Assembly: GCF_003515065.1 (NCBI RefSeq) | Contig: NZ_QXGH01000011.1 | Coordinates: 124,001 to 188,000 of the forward strand | Length of the DNA stretch: 64,000 bases | Origin: Nocardioides immobilis | GTDB lineage: Bacteria > Actinomycetota > Actinomycetes > Propionibacteriales > Nocardioidaceae | Reading direction: 5' to 3' | Shown: in pieces, positions 26,048 to 34,882 of the stretch | How the letters are laid out: each line of letters opens with the position of its first letter | How positions within the stretch are numbered: the stretch's first letter is position 1 | The notes under the pieces: generated by a model | Database searches by the model: none | Told to the model about the DNA's origin: nothing | Seen by the model: only the letters and a program-made list of their open reading frames with translations | Program-made: the position numbers and the translations under genes

Positions 26048-27023
26048 ATGTCGTCGGTGCCCGGCCCGCGCGGCGCTCCGGTCCTGGGAATGCTGCCCAC
26101 CTTGCCCGCGACCCACTCGGTACCTGCCTCCGCGCGCAGCAGCGGTACGGCGACGTCGTGCGCCTGCCGGTCATCTGGGGCGAGGTCTTCCTGCTGACCC
26201 ATCCCGACCACGTCGAGCGGGTCCTCGTCAGCAACAACGCGAACTACTGGAAGGGTCGCCTCTTCCGGCGCGCCGACTTCCTCTTCGGCGATGGCCTGGT
26301 CCTGAACGACGGCGAGAGCTGGCACCGGCAGCGGCGCATCATGCAGCCGGGCTTCCACGCCGACCGGATCGTGGGCAGGATCGTGGCGGACCGGACCGAG
26401 CCGCGCGATGACGTGCTCGAGCTGCTCGTCGCCGCGGCCAGCGATGGCGCGATGAGCCCGAGGCTGCTGCGCGACGAGATCATCACGCTCCTCTTCGGCG
26501 GCTACGAGGCGACCGCCCACACCTTGGCCTGGACCTGGTACGAGCTCGACCGGCACCCGGACGTCGCCGACCGGGTCCGGGCGGACACCGACGGATCGTT
26601 CACCCGCTGCGTCGTCGACGAGGTCCTGCGGCTCTATCCGCCGTTCTGGGAGGTGCTCCGCAGCAGCTACGAGGAGGACCGGTTCGGTGACCACGTGCTG
26701 CCCGCGGGCGCCAGCGTTCTCCTGGTGCCCTGGATGACCCACCGCCGCCCCGAGCTCTGGGACGACCCGGAGCGCTTCGATCCCCAGCGCTGGCGCAACG
26801 GACCGCCTACGCACCGCCACGCCTACTACCCCTTCGCGGCCGGACAGCGGATGTGCATCGGCGGCCGCTCGCACGGCTCGAGCTCGAGCTCGTCGTACGC
26901 CGGCTCAGCCAGGAGTTCCGCCCGCGACTGGCGAAGGGTCACCAGGTACGGGTCAGGGCCCAGAGCACGTTGCGGTCCCGGCACGGGATCCCGATGACCC
27001 TCGACCCGGTAGCCGGTCCGTAA
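26048..27023 (+). pseudogene. cytochrome P450 pseudogene (frameshifts plus internal deletions)
   Basis: Recognisable P450 pieces occur in order but not in one frame. The N-terminus SSVPGPRGAPVLGMLPTL starts at 26048 in one frame and shifts near 26105 to RDPLGTCLRAQQRYGDVVRL. The main frame carries HRQRRIMQPGFH, the I-helix GGYEATAHT, the K-helix EVLR and the heme loop FAAGQRMCIGG with its cysteine. A further shift after about 26865 moves the tail ARLELELVVRRLSQEF into another frame, ending at the TAA at 27021-27023. About 90-100 residues normally lying between the GFH segment and the DDVLELL segment are missing, and the stretch before the K-helix is also short. It cannot make a working enzyme. 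Its tail overlaps the convergent hydrolase. Confidence 0.88.
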
Positions 27024-28639
27024 CGATCGGAGCATCCCGGTGCGAGAGGGGAGGTCGTGCGTCGCGGGGTGTAGTCGAGCCGCGGCAGGCTGTCGACGCA
27101 AGACGTGTCGGGCGCCGTCTCCGGGCTCACGAGGAAGTCCGTCGCGATCTCGCGCGCGCACTCATTGCCGTTGGTGAAGAAAGCCAGCGAGAGGTGGAAG
27201 GCGGCGGGCAGCACGACGTACGTCGACCGCGACAGGCCGGGCAGCATCGGTCTCACCATCCGCGGCGGGACAGCCAGGTCGTAGCGGTTGGCCAGCACCA
27301 GTGTCGGGATCGCGCTCACAACGAGCTCATGCTGGCGATGACCCGCCCGGCCGACCGGCCAGTGACGACACCCGGCGGGCGATCGGGGGTCGTTGTTGCC
27401 CGCGGCGAGGTCGAAGCCACGCCGCAGGAAGCGGCGTGCGAACGGCGGCGCAGCGTCGGCGGCCTCCCGACGGTCCTCCCAGGTGATGAACCTGACGTTG
27501 TCACGGCAGACGTACGACATCGTCTTCCCGCCGGCCAAGAAGTCCTGGCTGTGCGAGTTCTCCATCGGCCCGGTGCCGAGGAGGCGTCGATAGGGCCGTT
27601 TCAGGTGTCCGTGGGCGACCTTCCACGCGAACGCGAGGACGCCGGGGATCTGCGAGGGGGAGAACTGGTCGCCGGGGTAGATGAGCGAGATGGCATCGCT
27701 GTAGATGCCGGCTTCGTCGACCAGCAGCCTGACCGGTTCCGGCCGCATCCGCGGGATCGTGACGACGACGGGGTCGCGCTTGAGCTGCCGCGACTTGCGC
27801 TCGAACAGCCGCCGGAGCCCCGGGTACGTCGACCGGCACGCCGCGTTGGCGCGGCAACCCGCGAACACCCGGTTGAGGATGCGCACGGTGCCGACGTGGT
27901 AGTCGAGGCCCCACAGGGCGTTCGGAGCCATGCCGGAGTCGATGATGGCGCTCCGGATGCCGCCGGGGAACCGGCGCATGTAGGTCAATCCGAGGGTGCC
28001 GTCGGCCGAGACCGCCAGCAGGTTCCACTGGTCGTAGCCCAGCGCCCGGCGCAGTGCCTCGAGGTCGGCCGCGCTCTGGTGGGTGTTGTAGTCGGCGAGG
28101 TCGATGCCGCGCTCGGTGTACCGCTCCCAGCAGCGATCAAGCGCATGACCGAAGATCCGCAGCGCCTCGGAGTTCACGAACCTCCCTGCGTAGAACGCCC
28201 GCACCTCGGCCCGGTCCAGCTCGCGGCACCCGAGCCGCGGACGCGAGATCCCCGTGCCCCGCGTGTCGACGAGCACCAGGTCGTGCTCCTCTGCCGTCGC
28301 CCAGTCTGCGAAGTAGCCGCCCAGGGCGAAGTCGGAGATCGCGCCGAAGCTGGGACCGCCGCCGAGGAACACGATGGGCTCCCCGGGATCGGGCGACGTC
28401 GCGTGCACGACCGCAGCGGCCACCCGGATCAGCCGGCCATTCGGCTCCCGGCGATCCTCCGGCACGACGACGTAGCCGCAGTCGACGACCCGATCGTCGG
28501 GGAAGACCCCGTCGGGGCACGCGATCGGATGGAAGGTGGGGACCCGTTGACTGCTGTCGCCGACGGCATCACTCCGCCCCAGCGGGCCGGGCGCCGCGGC
28601 TGCGGCGATCACGACGAGGACGGCGACGGCTCGCTTCAT
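26939..28639 (-). CDS. secreted alpha/beta hydrolase (tripeptidyl aminopeptidase-like)
   Basis: This 566-residue protein begins with a signal peptide (MKRAVAVLVVIAAAAAPGPLG) and continues with a TAP/SCO7095-type hydrolase: VVVPEDRREP, IVFLGGGPSFG, the DLVLVDTRGTGIS segment, a C-terminal LANRYDLAVPP with the probable acid and AAFHLSLAF with the probable histidine. The nucleophile region reads LLAVSADGTLGL where the family usually has a GGSYGT elbow, so the serine is present but its surroundings are unusual. The ATG at 28639 gives the signal peptide. The last 28 or so residues are antisense to the decayed P450, so the present stop may be new. Confidence 0.8.
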   Translation of the reverse strand: MKRAVAVLVVIAAAAAPGPLGRSDAVGDSSQRVPTFHPIACPDGVFPDDRVVDCGYVVVPEDRREPNGRLIRVAAAVVHATSPDPGEPIVFLGGGPSFGAISDFALGGYFADWATAEEHDLVLVDTRGTGISRPRLGCRELDRAEVRAFYAGRFVNSEALRIFGHALDRCWERYTERGIDLADYNTHQSAADLEALRRALGYDQWNLLAVSADGTLGLTYMRRFPGGIRSAIIDSGMAPNALWGLDYHVGTVRILNRVFAGCRANAACRSTYPGLRRLFERKSRQLKRDPVVVTIPRMRPEPVRLLVDEAGIYSDAISLIYPGDQFSPSQIPGVLAFAWKVAHGHLKRPYRRLLGTGPMENSHSQDFLAGGKTMSYVCRDNVRFITWEDRREAADAAPPFARRFLRRGFDLAAGNNDPRSPAGCRHWPVGRAGHRQHELVVSAIPTLVLANRYDLAVPPRMVRPMLPGLSRSTYVVLPAAFHLSLAFFTNGNECAREIATDFLVSPETAPDTSCVDSLPRLDYTPRRTTSPLAPGCSDRYGPATGSRVIGIPCRDRNVLWALTRTW

Positions 28640-28733
28640 GGTTGCCTCTCCGGCACAGCGCCCGATCGTCGCGCCTGACCCCGCCGCGGGAGCCGCGACG
28701 TTCATCCGGGATCGATCCCTCAGTAGGCGCCGT

Positions 28734-29399
28734 CTACGCGCCGCCCACGTCGGGAACGTCCGCCTCCAGCAGGGCGGAAGTGACAGCGCCCAGGGTCTCC
28801 GCCAGCTCGGGCAGCGACCTCGCGCCGCGCGTTTCCACGTGGTGTGCCAGGAGGGTCTCGATGCCGCCGACGAGGGCACGCACGGCCGATTCGCTCACCT
28901 CGCACGGCCCAGCGTTTCCTCGTCGGCCGGTCCGTACCATGTCGCGGATCATCATGACCGCGCCGTCGCGGATGACCTGCTGGTGCGCGTGCGCGACGTC
29001 GCCGGCCTCGGGAGCGCGGATCAGCGATGTCCGCGCGAAGGCGGGGTCGTCGGCCAGCCCCTGGCACAGGGCGCGGAAGCCGGCCATCCGCCGCGCGTCG
29101 TTCTCGGTCTCGGCGGCGACCGCAGCCTCGATCTCGTGGGCGATCCGGGTGATGCCGAGGTCGAGCGCGGCGAGGAAGCAGGCGGACTTGTCGGGGAACA
29201 GCTCGTAGAAGGTGCTCCTCGAGATCCCGGCCGCGCGCAGGACGTGCTGCACCGACGTGGCCGCGTACCCGCGGTCGGCGACCTCGGCCGTCATCGCGTC
29301 GAGCAACCGGCGTCGCTGCGATGCCCGTACGACGTCGCGGCCGAGGCGGTGCGGCCCACGCGGGAGCTGGGAGAGCGGTTCTGCCTCTTGCGCCGCCAT
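28734..29399 (-). CDS. TetR-family regulator of the adjacent His-rich membrane protein
   Basis: This is a 221-residue TetR regulator. The helix-turn-helix is ATSVQHVLRAAGISRSTFYELFP at about residues 46-68, followed by a helical ligand-binding domain. The ATG at 29399 is chosen, with GAGGGG a few bases upstream; an ATG at 29408 is an alternative. A perfect palindrome at 29415-29438 lies in the 54-base gap to the divergent gene at 29454. The repressor should therefore control both genes. Its ligand is unknown. The secreted hydrolase lies 94 bases downstream on the same strand and might be cotranscribed. Confidence 0.9.
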   Translation of the reverse strand: MAAQEAEPLSQLPRGPHRLGRDVVRASQRRRLLDAMTAEVADRGYAATSVQHVLRAAGISRSTFYELFPDKSACFLAALDLGITRIAHEIEAAVAAETENDARRMAGFRALCQGLADDPAFARTSLIRAPEAGDVAHAHQQVIRDGAVMMIRDMVRTGRRGNAGPCEVSESAVRALVGGIETLLAHHVETRGARSLPELAETLGAVTSALLEADVPDVGGA

Positions 29400-29414
29400 G
29401 CCCCTCATCCTAGT

Positions 29415-29438
29415 GTGACGAACAACCGTGTTCGTCAC
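29415..29438. promoter_or_regulatory. perfect TetR-type operator palindrome
   Basis: The arms GTGACGAACA (29415-29424) and TGTTCGTCAC (29429-29438) are exact reverse complements around the 4-base spacer ACCG. The site lies between divergent genes, 16 bases from each start. It is well placed to block both promoters when the TetR protein binds. Confidence 0.8.
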
Positions 29439-29453
29439 TCCTGGGGTCTCACC

Positions 29454-31235
29454 ATGACGCAAGCCGAACGAAGCGCTCTCGGACTGTTCCGCCTCGTCGT
29501 CCTGGTGGCCGCCCTGGCCGCTGCCGGCGCCGGCGCCATCCACTTCCTCGCGGTCGACGCGCACCGGTCACATGCCCTGATGGCCGTGTTCTTCGTGGCG
29601 ACCGCGCTCGCCCAGATCGGCTGGGCTGCCGCGCTGCTGGTCGCGCCGAGCCGGCCGATCCTGCTGGCCGGCATCGCCGGCAACGCAGCGGTCATCGGCA
29701 CCTGGGTGCTCTCGCGCACCACCGGCCTCCCGTTCGTCCCCGGAGCCGAACATGCCGAGCCGCTCGGCGTCCGCGACGTCGTGGCCACCCTCCTCGAGGG
29801 CACCGCGGTCGGTGCCGCCGGCCTCGCCGTACTGCTTCCTGCGAGCGCCGCTGCGGTCGCGCTCCCGGCCGGGCGTCGCGCCGTGGCGGTGACCGCCGCC
29901 GCCGTCCTGGCGGTGACCGGCTCGGCCGCGCTCGCCGGCCCCGGCCACGTGCACGGGGCGGAAGCCCACGCGCACGGGGACAAGGGCCACCACGCCGAAG
30001 ACCGCCACGGACACAAGGCGGGACGCGACCACCAGCACGGTCACGAGCCCGGTGGCGGCGCGCGTCACCAGCACGGGGACGGGACGGGCCACGGGCACGG
30101 CGACGGGACCGGCCACGGAGATGCGGCGGGCGACCACGGCACCGGGAACCACGATCACGACGACGGGACCGGTCACACCGGGAACCACAGCGACCACAAC
30201 GGCGATAACGACAACCACGGCGACAGTCACGGGGACCACGGCGACAACCACGGCGACCAGCACGGCGACCACGACAACCACGCCGTCCCCGACGACTTCC
30301 CCGACCCCGAGTTCTGGGGTGAGAAGACGACGATGCGCGTCGGACCGTTCCTGCTTCCGCCCAGCAGGATGGGCGGCGAGGCGCACCTCAACCGCCCCGG
30401 CATCATCCCGAGCCAGCCGTGCCGCAACTGCTACATCACCGGCATCGAGCCGCGGCTGGTGTACGGCGACGGCAGCCCGGCCGACCTCGGCAACGGGGCG
30501 ATGCTGCACCACACGGTGCTGATGGACACCGGCCGCAACGACCCCACCTGCGAGCGGTTCAACGGTGTCGGCCTCCTCGGCCGCCGCATCTTCGCCGCGG
30601 GCAACGAGCGCACGCCGATCTCCCTGCCGCGGGGCTACGGGTTCCAGACCTCCGGCGCGCCCCTGGCCTACATCGCCGAGATCATGAACCACAGCAACCG
30701 GTTCAAGACGGTCTATCTCGAGGCCGACATCTACCACGTGCCGGCGTCCCGGCCCGGCATGAAGCCGGTGGTCCCGATCTGGCTCGACGTCGCCAACTGC
30801 GGCCTGTCCGAGTACGACGTCCCGTCCGGTCGCTCGACCGAGACCTGGGGCTGGCCCTCGAAGTTCACCGGTCGCGTGGTCGCGGCCGGCGGCCACGTGC
30901 ACGCGGGCGGCGTCGGTATCGTCCTCCGCAACGCCGCGACCGGCCGGCGGATGTGCACGTCGGAGGCGGCGTACGGCACCTCCGGCGCGTTCGAGGGCCA
31001 GGTCACCGACATGTCGACCTGCAGCTGGGACAGCCTCGGCGCCGTGCGCAGAGGGCAGCAGCTCGAGATCAGCAGCATCTACGACACGTCGCAGCCGCTG
31101 CAGCGCATCATGGGCATCCTGATGCTCGCGCTCTACGAGACCGACGACCTGAGGGGAGCCTCACCGCCTCCCGCGTGGATGAGACGCGACCCGGACACCG
31201 TGCCACCCGACTCCGGGCACCAGCACGACCACTGA
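29454..31235 (+). CDS. membrane protein with 29-His linker and SURNod19-like extracytoplasmic domain
   Basis: This protein has 593 residues in three parts. About five transmembrane helices fill residues 11-160. Residues 165-276 form a hydrophilic linker with about 29 histidines in HGD, HGDG and GHGHG patterns, which should bind Zn, Cu, Ni or Co. The remaining 310 residues form a beta-rich domain resembling the SURNod19 family, with GAMLHHTVLMD, RFKTVYLEADIYHVP, GGHVHAGGVGIVL and a C-terminal HQHDH. The paired histidines recall copper sites of PHM-like monooxygenases, but no family member that I know of has a proven activity. The ATG at 29454 lies 16 bases past the operator. A metal-handling or redox role outside the membrane is inference. 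Confidence 0.8.
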   Translation: MTQAERSALGLFRLVVLVAALAAAGAGAIHFLAVDAHRSHALMAVFFVATALAQIGWAAALLVAPSRPILLAGIAGNAAVIGTWVLSRTTGLPFVPGAEHAEPLGVRDVVATLLEGTAVGAAGLAVLLPASAAAVALPAGRRAVAVTAAAVLAVTGSAALAGPGHVHGAEAHAHGDKGHHAEDRHGHKAGRDHQHGHEPGGGARHQHGDGTGHGHGDGTGHGDAAGDHGTGNHDHDDGTGHTGNHSDHNGDNDNHGDSHGDHGDNHGDQHGDHDNHAVPDDFPDPEFWGEKTTMRVGPFLLPPSRMGGEAHLNRPGIIPSQPCRNCYITGIEPRLVYGDGSPADLGNGAMLHHTVLMDTGRNDPTCERFNGVGLLGRRIFAAGNERTPISLPRGYGFQTSGAPLAYIAEIMNHSNRFKTVYLEADIYHVPASRPGMKPVVPIWLDVANCGLSEYDVPSGRSTETWGWPSKFTGRVVAAGGHVHAGGVGIVLRNAATGRRMCTSEAAYGTSGAFEGQVTDMSTCSWDSLGAVRRGQQLEISSIYDTSQPLQRIMGILMLALYETDDLRGASPPPAWMRRDPDTVPPDSGHQHDH

Positions 31236-31251
31236 GCAGACGAGACAAGAC

Positions 31252-31293
31252 CGAAGGGCCCTGACCCAGCTTGCGCTGGGCCAGGGCCCTTCG
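31252..31293. terminator. bidirectional hairpin terminator
   Basis: Arms 31252-31270 and 31275-31293 are 19 bases each with one mismatch, around the loop TTGC. The hairpin lies between the stop of the His-rich protein and the 3' end of the convergent tRNA-Glu gene and can serve both. Confidence 0.85.
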
Positions 31294-31297
31294 TTCG

Positions 31298-31370
31298 TAC
31301 CCCCGACCGGATTTGAACCGGCGTTACCGCCGTGAGAGGGCGACGTCCTAGGCCGCTAGACGACGGGGGC
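31298..31370 (-). tRNA. tRNA-Glu (anticodon CTC)
   Basis: The 73-base gene folds into a full cloverleaf. The acceptor stem is GCCCCCG paired with CGGGGGT and discriminator A. The anticodon stem TCGCC/GGCGG carries the loop CTCTCAC with anticodon CTC, and the T-arm has GGTTCGAATCC. CCA is not encoded. It lies 104 bases downstream of tRNA-Gln on the same strand. Confidence 0.95.
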
Positions 31371-31474
31371 AACATGTTGTCCGGCCTTGCGGCCTCGCAA
31401 CGAAAGAGAACTTTAGCGAGCGCCTGCATTCAGGGCCAAATCGGCCCTTCTGCCTGCGCTTGCGGCTGTTCTCG

Positions 31475-31546
31475 CTGGTCTACTAGGACTCGAACCTAGA
31501 CTAACTGGACCAGAACCAGTCGTGCTGCCAATTACACCATAGACCA
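31475..31546 (-). tRNA. tRNA-Gln (anticodon CTG)
   Basis: The 72-base gene has acceptor stem TGGTCTA/TAGACCA, an anticodon stem ACTGG/CCAGT with loop TTCTGGT (anticodon CTG), and the T-arm GGTTCGAGTCC. CCA is not encoded. With tRNA-Glu it lies downstream of gltX. In actinomycetes GltX charges both tRNAs with glutamate, and Glu-tRNA-Gln is then amidated by GatCAB. Confidence 0.95.
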
Positions 31547-31613
31547 CTGTTGTGCTGCTGTTCGGCTCCCCAGAATTCCACACTTCCAGGAGTCCGGGAG
31601 CCGACGAGAAACC

Positions 31614-32588
31614 TTACACGCGGGGTCGTTTCCCTTCCAAAACGCCCACCGCCACGACGCTGTCCGTCGTGGTCTCGAGGGAGCGCCGACGGGCCACCCA
31701 GGCCACCAGCGCGAGGTAGCCCAAGGACTGCACGAGGGTGCCCGGCAGCAGCCACCAGGTGCCGGCGACCGGCGCGAGCGCCTCGCTGATGTCGCCGAAG
31801 GCGAGGGCCAGGCCGAAGAACACCCAGTTGTTGAGCAGGTGCATCGCGATGCCGGCCTCGAGCCCGCCGGTCAGGATCACCAGCGTCCCGGCGACCAGAC
31901 CGAACAGGAACCGATCGATGAAGACGGGCGGGTCCTGGACGCCGTGCGCGAGCGCGAACAGCAGCGCAGGTACCACGACCGCGACCGCCGTACCGACGCG
32001 ACCCGACACCACGCCTCCGACGGCCTGCGTCAGGTAGCCGCGGAAGGCGTACTCCTCCCCCGCCGCCTGCAGCGGGATCAGCAGCAGCACGATCAGCGCG
32101 AACGCGATCGTGCGGTCGGTGACCTCGTTGACCGAGCCCTCGACCGAGGCGCCGCCGTGCTCGGGGAGCACCAGCGCCAGCAGCACCGAACCCAGCAGCG
32201 CGAGCGTGGCGAGGCCCAGGCACGTGACCAGCCACCGCCAGCGGAGTCGCCCGACGACGGACATGATCCAGCCGCCGGGGAGGTCGTGCGCGAGCCGCGT
32301 CGTCGCGATCACGATCGGTACGGCGGCCGCCAGGCTCAGGCACACCATCACCAGCCCGACCGGCGTCAGAGGGTCGATGCTGAGCTCGCCGTACGGCTCG
32401 CCCGCGCTGTTGTAGCCGCCGGTGAGCAGCAGCGGCACCACGACCAGCAGCGCGACGACCATCCCCAGCGTGCCGAGCAGTGCGCGGACCGCGCCGAACC
32501 GGCCGAGCCGGTGCAGCTGGTGGTAGCGCAGGTCTTGGCGGGGCGGGGCCGGCGCGCCGCCGGCGGCCGTGCGGTCAGGCGAGGGCAC
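31614..32588 (-). CDS. CPBP family intramembrane glutamic/metallo-endopeptidase
   Basis: This 324-residue membrane protein has about eight hydrophobic segments. The CPBP (Abi/CAAX-like) motifs are [10 protein letters not shown] (EExxxR), a following FALAHG with the second-motif histidine, and a late [10 protein letters not shown] with histidine and asparagine. These residues sit inside the membrane and form the active site of Rce1-like proteases. The bacterial substrates are mostly unknown. The GTG at 32588 overlaps the end of gltX by 14 bases, so it is coupled to gltX, an unexpected partner for a protease. Confidence 0.9.
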   Translation of the reverse strand: MPSPDRTAAGGAPAPPRQDLRYHQLHRLGRFGAVRALLGTLGMVVALLVVVPLLLTGGYNSAGEPYGELSIDPLTPVGLVMVCLSLAAAVPIVIATTRLAHDLPGGWIMSVVGRLRWRWLVTCLGLATLALLGSVLLALVLPEHGGASVEGSVNEVTDRTIAFALIVLLLIPLQAAGEEYAFRGYLTQAVGGVVSGRVGTAVAVVVPALLFALAHGVQDPPVFIDRFLFGLVAGTLVILTGGLEAGIAMHLLNNWVFFGLALAFGDISEALAPVAGTWWLLPGTLVQSLGYLALVAWVARRRSLETTTDSVVAVGVLEGKRPRV

Positions 32589-34038
32589 GCTGCAGGCGCC
32601 CGAGGCTGCGGTCGCGACCGAGCAGCTCCATCGACTCGAACAGCGGCGGCGAGATCCGGCGACCGGTCACGGCGACCCGCACGGCTCCGAACGCCAGCCG
32701 CGGCTTGAGGCCGAGGCCGTCGACCAGCGCCGCCTGCAAGGCGCTCTGGATCGCGTCGGTGGACCAGGGATGGAGATCGTCCAGCGCGTCGTACGCCGCC
32801 TTCACCACGCCCTTGCCGGCGTCGTCCAGCAGCTTCTCGGCGTCGGCCGCGTCGACGGTGAAGCTCGCCTCGTCGACGAAGAGGAAGCCGAGCATCGCCG
32901 ACGCCTCGGTCAGCTTGTTGATCCGCTCCGCGACCAGCGGCATCGCCAGCTCGAGCAGCTGCGCGTCGGCGTCGTGCACCGGGTCGCCCACGACGCCGTC
33001 GGCCTTGAGGAACGGCAGCGCGCGGTGGGTGATCTCCTCGACCGACAGCAGCCGCAGCTGCGCGGCGTTGATCGCCTCGGCCTTCTTGAGGTCGAAGCGG
33101 GCCGGGTTGGGGTTGACGTCGCCGATGTCGAACGCCTCGACCATCTCCGCGAGCGAGAAGACGTCGCGGTCGGCCGCGATCGACCACCCGAGCAGGGCGA
33201 GGTAGTTGAGCAGCCCTTCCGGCAGGAAGCCGCCGTCCCGGTAGGCCAGTGCGTGTGCCTCCGGGTCGCGCTTCGACAGCTTCTTGTTGCCCTCGCCCAT
33301 GACGTACGGCAGGTGGCCGAAGCGTGGCGTGGAGTCGGTGATCCCGAGGTCGATGAGGGCGTCGTAGAGCGCGATCTGGCGCGGCGTCGACGACAGCAGG
33401 TCCTCGCCGCGCAGCACGTGGGTGATCTCCATCAGCGCGTCGTCGACCGGGTTGACCAGCGTGTAGAGCGGCTCGCCGTTGGCGCGGCACAGCGCGTAGT
33501 CGGGCACGAACTGGCTCTCGAAGCTGATCTCGCCCCGCACCAGGTCGTCCCAGGTGATGGTGCCGTCGGGCATCCGGAACCGGACCACGGGCCGCCGCCC
33601 GTCCGCCTCGAACGCGGCCACCTGCTCGTCGGTCAGCTCGCGGCAGAAGCCGTCGTACCCCATCACCTTGGAGCCGGACGCCTTGCGCCGGGCGTCGACC
33701 TCCTCGTTCCTGCAGTAGCAGTCATAGGTGTACGACGACGCGCGCAGCCTGCCGAGCGCGTCGGCGTAGAGCTCGCTCCGCTCGCTCTGGCGGTACGGCG
33801 CATGCGGCCCGCCGACCTCGGGGCCCTCGTCCCAGTCGAGCCCGAGCCAGCGCATCAGCTCGATGATCGAGGTGTAGGACTCCTCGGTGTTGCGCGCGGT
33901 GTCGGTGTCCTCGATGCGGAACACGAAGGTGCCGCCGTGGTGCCGCGCGAACGCCCAGTTGAAGAGGGCAGTGCGGACCAAGCCCACGTGCGGGCTGCCG
34001 GTCGGAGACGGTGCCATCCGCACCCTGACGTTGCTCAT
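32575..34038 (-). CDS. gltX: glutamate--tRNA ligase
   Basis: GltX charges tRNA-Glu and, in organisms without GlnRS, also tRNA-Gln. The 487-residue protein has the HIGH-type motif [11 protein letters not shown] (His17), FRIEDTD, and the KMSKS-type motif KKLSKRD. The ATG at 34038 overlaps the stop of the FAH-family gene as ATGA. Both cognate tRNA genes lie downstream at 31298-31546. Confidence 0.97.
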   Translation of the reverse strand: MSNVRVRMAPSPTGSPHVGLVRTALFNWAFARHHGGTFVFRIEDTDTARNTEESYTSIIELMRWLGLDWDEGPEVGGPHAPYRQSERSELYADALGRLRASSYTYDCYCRNEEVDARRKASGSKVMGYDGFCRELTDEQVAAFEADGRRPVVRFRMPDGTITWDDLVRGEISFESQFVPDYALCRANGEPLYTLVNPVDDALMEITHVLRGEDLLSSTPRQIALYDALIDLGITDSTPRFGHLPYVMGEGNKKLSKRDPEAHALAYRDGGFLPEGLLNYLALLGWSIAADRDVFSLAEMVEAFDIGDVNPNPARFDLKKAEAINAAQLRLLSVEEITHRALPFLKADGVVGDPVHDADAQLLELAMPLVAERINKLTEASAMLGFLFVDEASFTVDAADAEKLLDDAGKGVVKAAYDALDDLHPWSTDAIQSALQAALVDGLGLKPRLAFGAVRVAVTGRRISPPLFESMELLGRDRSLGRLQRALA

Positions 34039-34844
34039 CGCTTGTTCACCCTGTTCGTCAGTGCTCCGAGTCCTTCCACGAATACCTCCACCTCGTCGCC
34101 GGGGTGCATCGGGCCGACACCCTCGGGGGTGCCGGTGAGGATGACGTCGCCCGGCAGCAGCGTCATCGCCGCCGAGATGTAGGCGATCAGGTGGGGGATG
34201 TCCCACGTCATGTCGGCGGTCGTGCCGTCCTGGACGACGTCGCCGTTGAGGAAGGTCTGCACCCGTCTGCCGTCGATGAACGCCTGGGGGTCCAGGTCGT
34301 TCTCGATCCAGGGCCCGAGGGGGCAGAACGTGTCCATGCCCTTCGCTCGCGCCCACTGGTTGTCGGTCTTCTGCAGGTCCCGCGCCGTCACGTCGTTGGC
34401 GATCGTGTAGCCGAAGATGACGTCGGTGGCCTGCTCCGGCGGCACGTCGCGGCAGATCCGTCCGATGACGACGGCGACCTCGCCCTCATAGCTCAGGTGC
34501 GAGGTCTGCTGGGGATAGAGGATGGCGTCGTTCGGCCCGATCACGCTGGTGTTGGGCTTGAGGAAGAGCAGCGGCTCGGCCGGCTGGTCACCGCCCATCT
34601 CGGCCGCGTGCTTCGCGTAGTTCTTGCCGACGCCCACGACCTTGCTGCGCGGCAGGACCGGCGCGAGCAGCTTGACGTCGGCCAGCCGGTGCTCCTTCTC
34701 GAGGAGCCGGAGACCGACGTACATCGGGTCGCCGGCCAGCTCCACGACCACCGCGTCCTCGGCCGGCTGTCCGAACTGGTCCAGGTCGCCGGTGACGACG
34801 CCGTACGCCGGCTCGTCGCCGGTGGTGAATCTCGCGATACGCAC
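34035..34844 (-). CDS. fumarylacetoacetate hydrolase family protein
   Basis: This 269-residue protein has the FAH fold: [31 protein letters not shown], the metal-binding [11 protein letters not shown], and [15 protein letters not shown] near the end. Members hydrolyse C-C bonds in beta-diketo acids or act as oxaloacetate decarboxylases or tautomerases. This subfamily, linked to gltX in many actinomycetes, has no settled substrate. Its stop overlaps the gltX ATG as ATGA. Confidence 0.9.
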   Translation of the reverse strand: MRIARFTTGDEPAYGVVTGDLDQFGQPAEDAVVVELAGDPMYVGLRLLEKEHRLADVKLLAPVLPRSKVVGVGKNYAKHAAEMGGDQPAEPLLFLKPNTSVIGPNDAILYPQQTSHLSYEGEVAVVIGRICRDVPPEQATDVIFGYTIANDVTARDLQKTDNQWARAKGMDTFCPLGPWIENDLDPQAFIDGRRVQTFLNGDVVQDGTTADMTWDIPHLIAYISAAMTLLPGDVILTGTPEGVGPMHPGDEVEVFVEGLGALTNRVNKR

Positions 34845-34882
34845 CCGGCGAGCCTATCCGGCCCACCGGGTGCGTCGCGTCG

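Noticed and set aside
26048..27023. Functional cytochrome P450
   Set aside because: The heme loop is intact, but the N- and C-terminal parts lie in other frames and about 90-100 residues of the core are missing.
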